Part shown: in pieces, positions 5,732 through 5,921 of the stretch
Layout of the letters: every line of letters starts with the position of its first letter
Position numbering within the stretch: position 1 is the first letter of the stretch
From: Thiotrichales bacterium
GTDB taxonomy: Bacteria; Pseudomonadota; Gammaproteobacteria; JAAZVR01
Reading direction: 5' to 3'
DNA length: 5,921 bases
NCBI GenBank assembly: GCA_018623305.1
Contig: JAAZVR010000072.1
Location: 1 to 5,921 of the forward strand
Made by a program: the position numbers and the translations under genes
Notes under the pieces: model-generated
What the model was told of the DNA's origin: nothing
Seen by the model: only the letters and a program-made list of their open reading frames with translations
The model's database searches: none

Positions 5732-5921
5732 GTCCTGGCTTTCCAGAGTCGATGGTCATTGTTGACACAGAGACAACAGGCGGAAAAGCGACGAAAGATA
5801 AGCTAACCGAAATAGCCATTATTCGCATAGAGAAGGGTGTCGAAGTTTGGCGTTGGTCGAGTTTGATTAATCCGCAAGTATCCATTCCCCCTTGGATTGA
5901 AAAACTCACAGGCATTCGGCA
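5698..5921 (+). CDS. DnaQ-like DEDD 3'-5' exonuclease (N-terminal part, 3' end outside the window)
   Basis: The frame stays open from ATG 5698 to the window edge, giving 74 complete codons. It shows the start of an RNase T/DnaQ exonuclease fold: the ExoI motif VIVDTETTG at 20-28 with metal-binding D23 and E25, then the pattern LTEIAIIRIEKGVEVWRWSS and LINPQVSIPPWIEKLTGI, typical of proofreading-type exonucleases that remove 3' nucleotides from DNA. The GGKATKD after the motif resembles proteins that join such a domain to a C-terminal GIY-YIG (UvrC/Cho-like) nuclease, but that part would lie outside the window. The start is uncertain. ATG 5698 overlaps the DUF2256 gene by 34 bp and gives a lysine-rich leader (SKRKKQKQ); ATG 5752 would leave a 20-bp gap and begin one residue before VIVDTETTG. 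A TTG at 5686 is a third option. None has a strong Shine-Dalgarno. Confidence 0.88.
   Translation, partial: MSKRKKQKQALSPGFPESMVIVDTETTGGKATKDKLTEIAIIRIEKGVEVWRWSSLINPQVSIPPWIEKLTGIR

Noticed and set aside
5679..5915. Open frame of 78 codons on the minus strand
   Set aside because: It is antisense to the exonuclease gene, whose plus-strand frame carries the conserved VIVDTETTG motif.
1..5921. A defence island, mobile element or toxin-antitoxin system
   Set aside because: No transposase, integrase, restriction, toxin, phage or CRISPR signatures appear; gene content and spacing look like ordinary chromosome.

Overview
This is a gene-dense chromosomal window from a Gram-negative bacterium, most likely a gammaproteobacterium. 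The evidence is the divergent pairing of a periplasmic TesA-type esterase with a YbbA/YbbP-type ABC transporter, the arrangement known from Escherichia coli and its relatives, with proteins that match those families along their full length. Base composition looks moderate and slightly AT-leaning by eye. A sulfur-oxidizer-like or other marine gammaproteobacterium is possible, but that is a guess. Almost all bases are coding; the only gaps are 28, 32 and 58 bp. I see no rRNA, tRNA, CRISPR array, insertion sequence or integrase.

Layout from left to right: (1) the 3' end of a sensor histidine kinase gene (+), cut by the left edge. (2) A convergent RluA-family pseudouridine synthase gene (-), whose 3' end overlaps the kinase gene by 12 bp. 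(3) A ybbA-ybbP pair (-), joined by a 4-bp ATGA overlap and probably followed in the same transcript by the pseudouridine synthase gene. (4) tesA (+), divergent from ybbA with only 32 bp between the two start codons. (5) An unrecognised exported protein gene (-), whose 3' end overlaps tesA by 26 bp. (6) A 58-bp AT-rich divergent intergenic region that carries a perfect inverted repeat with a -10-like hexamer on each strand. (7) A 49-residue DUF2256 four-cysteine protein (+). (8) The start of a DEDD-type 3'-5' exonuclease gene (+), probably overlapping the DUF2256 gene and cut by the right edge.

How the genes relate: the central block is a functional module. YbbA (ATPase) and YbbP (large FtsX-type permease) form an ABC complex of the MacB/LolCDE-like mechanotransmission class, and TesA is a periplasmic SGNH lipase/thioesterase. 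Their close linkage supports a joint role in extracting and hydrolysing hydrophobic molecules at the inner membrane. The flanking genes (RNA modification, signalling, exonuclease) look like ordinary housekeeping neighbours.

I did not find a convincing new multi-gene system. The points most worth a second look are the uncharacterised exported protein, the symmetric divergent promoter region beside it, the possibly leaderless DUF2256 gene with its overlap into the exonuclease gene, and the very short tesA/ybbA divergent spacer.
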